Source: an uncultured Spartobacteria bacterium (lineage in GTDB: Bacteria; Verrucomicrobiota; Verrucomicrobiae; Chthoniobacterales; UBA6821). Taken from it: a DNA stretch of 6,497 nt. Made by a program: the position numbers and the translations under genes. Shown here in pieces: positions 5,671 to 6,497 of this stretch (its first letter is position 1; every line of letters begins with the position of its first letter). A model generated the notes under the pieces. That model ran no database searches. It had not been told where the DNA came from and was given only the letters and a program-made list of their open reading frames with translations. The DNA lies in NCBI GenBank assembly GCA_903919105.1, contig CAIXGT010000053.1, forward strand, positions 1-6,497. The letters run 5' to 3'.

Positions 5671-6497
5671 TCATTCCATTTTCTCGAGCAGTTCCTGAAA
5701 CGGCCCATACTCCCCGGCATAGAACGGATATCCCGCTCCTTCAGAACCCTCAGAACTATCGGAACCCTTGGGACGATACCGCCAATGCTTATAGCTCCAG
5801 AGCCAGAGTTCGGGATGGGCTTGGAGACTTGGTTCCAAAGCGTCCCAGCAGGCTTGGGCAATCTCTGCGGGAGTACTTTCTGCATTAACGGGGAGCTCAG
5901 GAAGGTAGCGAACGATGTAGCCTCCGTCGGGACGCGGCAGGCAAACCACGGGGACAAGCGACGCGCCGGTCCGTAGGGCAAGTTCCGCCGGTAAACGGGT
6001 TACCGGAGTCAGGAAGCGCCCGAACTGTCGGATCACAACAGGACCCTCGCTCGGCTTCAGATTCAGATCTATCAGCATGCCCATCTTGCCTCCATCCTTG
6101 AGATAACGGATGGTGCGGAGCATGGCTCCCTTCTGAGGCATGATCTCTTGGCCGAGAGCGGATCGCCATCCGTCGAAGAGAGGGCCGAGCAGCGGATTCT
6201 TTAGGTTCTGGGCGATGACCGGGAAATTCCCAAAATGCCGGCAGGTGATCTGACTGAGCCACTCGAAGTTCCCTGCATGAAGGCAGAAATAGAGAGCAGG
6301 CCTTCCCTCGGCACCATGGGAGGGCATCGGATCGAGTCCCTCGGTGGTGATGATCTCGTCCAATACTTCCTTCGAGAGATTCGAGGACCAGAGAAGCTCA
6401 AGAGCCGTTCGAGCAAAGACGCCGTAGGATTTTCTTCCGATACAATCATACTCTGCCTCCGAATAGCGCTCTCCGAAAGCTGAGCGCAGATTTGCAA
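5671..6497 (-). CDS. Lipid A biosynthesis-type acyltransferase (LpxL/HtrB family), 5' end cut by window
   Basis: The minus-strand frame is open from the right edge (first whole codon at 6495) to TGA at 5671, giving 274 residues of a gene whose start lies outside. The first residues, ANLRSAFGERYSEAE, match the N-LR-AF pattern near the start of LpxL-type proteins, so perhaps 60-80 residues are missing. The catalytic HX4(D/E) motif appears as H-AGNF-E (residues 73-78 of this part). The C-terminal W-YKHWRYRP block (WSYKHWRYRP) matches the conserved Trp/His/Arg-Pro end of the family. These inner-membrane enzymes transfer acyl chains to lipid A precursors or related lipids; the exact substrate is not readable here. 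TTG 6363 is an internal codon, not the start. The gene is followed by the small lipoprotein gene. Confidence 0.87.
   Translation of the reverse strand, partial: ANLRSAFGERYSEAEYDCIGRKSYGVFARTALELLWSSNLSKEVLDEIITTEGLDPMPSHGAEGRPALYFCLHAGNFEWLSQITCRHFGNFPVIAQNLKNPLLGPLFDGWRSALGQEIMPQKGAMLRTIRYLKDGGKMGMLIDLNLKPSEGPVVIRQFGRFLTPVTRLPAELALRTGASLVPVVCLPRPDGGYIVRYLPELPVNAESTPAEIAQACWDALEPSLQAHPELWLWSYKHWRYRPKGSDSSEGSEGAGYPFYAGEYGPFQELLEKME

Noticed and set aside
5415..5981. Minus-strand 188-codon frame overlapping the lipoprotein and acyltransferase
   Set aside because: It is a shadow frame. The two overlapping genes have strong signal peptide and active-site evidence in other frames.
6201..6497. 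Minus-strand 98-codon frame at the right edge starting with MQICAQLS
   Set aside because: It is out of frame with the acyltransferase, whose NLRSAFGERY segment reads through the same bases with family similarity.

Overview
The window looks like a chromosomal stretch of a Gram-negative bacterium, tentatively a member of the Verrucomicrobiota. That assignment rests on the style of the tyrosine recombinase, the tandem-ACT protein and the HrpB C-terminus, recalled from family knowledge and not searched. A lipid A-type acyltransferase and lipoprotein signal peptides fit a cell with an outer membrane. Codon usage looks GC-rich and fairly uniform.

Left edge (1-704): the 5' part of a tyrosine recombinase gene on the minus strand runs off the window. 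It lies just beyond the 3' end of a complete tRNA-Ser(UGA) gene (705-793, minus). This is the usual layout of an integrative element inserted at a tRNA 3' end, so most of the element probably lies to the left, outside the window. The spacer between int and the tRNA is dense in direct and inverted repeats, which could be recombinase-binding or attachment-site DNA.

Middle (794-2749): a compact three-gene minus-strand operon encodes a predicted secreted or lipoprotein-like protein with a Pro/Thr/Ser-rich tail, a second small secreted protein, and a protein made of two ACT domains. The first two genes overlap by 4 nt and the last two are 4 nt apart. I can assign no pathway to the two exported proteins.

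Centre right (2776-5346): an HrpB-type DEAH-box ATP-dependent helicase on the plus strand is full length (about 856 codons) but carries an in-frame TAG at 3460-3462. The codon splits it into an N-terminal half (motifs I, Ia, II, III) and a C-terminal half (motifs V and VI, HrpB C-terminal domain). No frameshift is present. It is either a recent nonsense mutation or a sequence error.

Right edge (5347-6497): a short convergent intergenic region contains an 8-bp-periodic degenerate repeat. Then, on the minus strand, come a small entericidin-like lipoprotein and, upstream of it, a lipid A biosynthesis-type acyltransferase whose 5' end is cut by the window edge. Both products belong to the cell envelope.

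I found no CRISPR array, insertion sequence or clearly new multi-gene system. The items most worth checking are the tRNA-Ser/integrase boundary with its repeat-rich spacer and the amber codon in hrpB.
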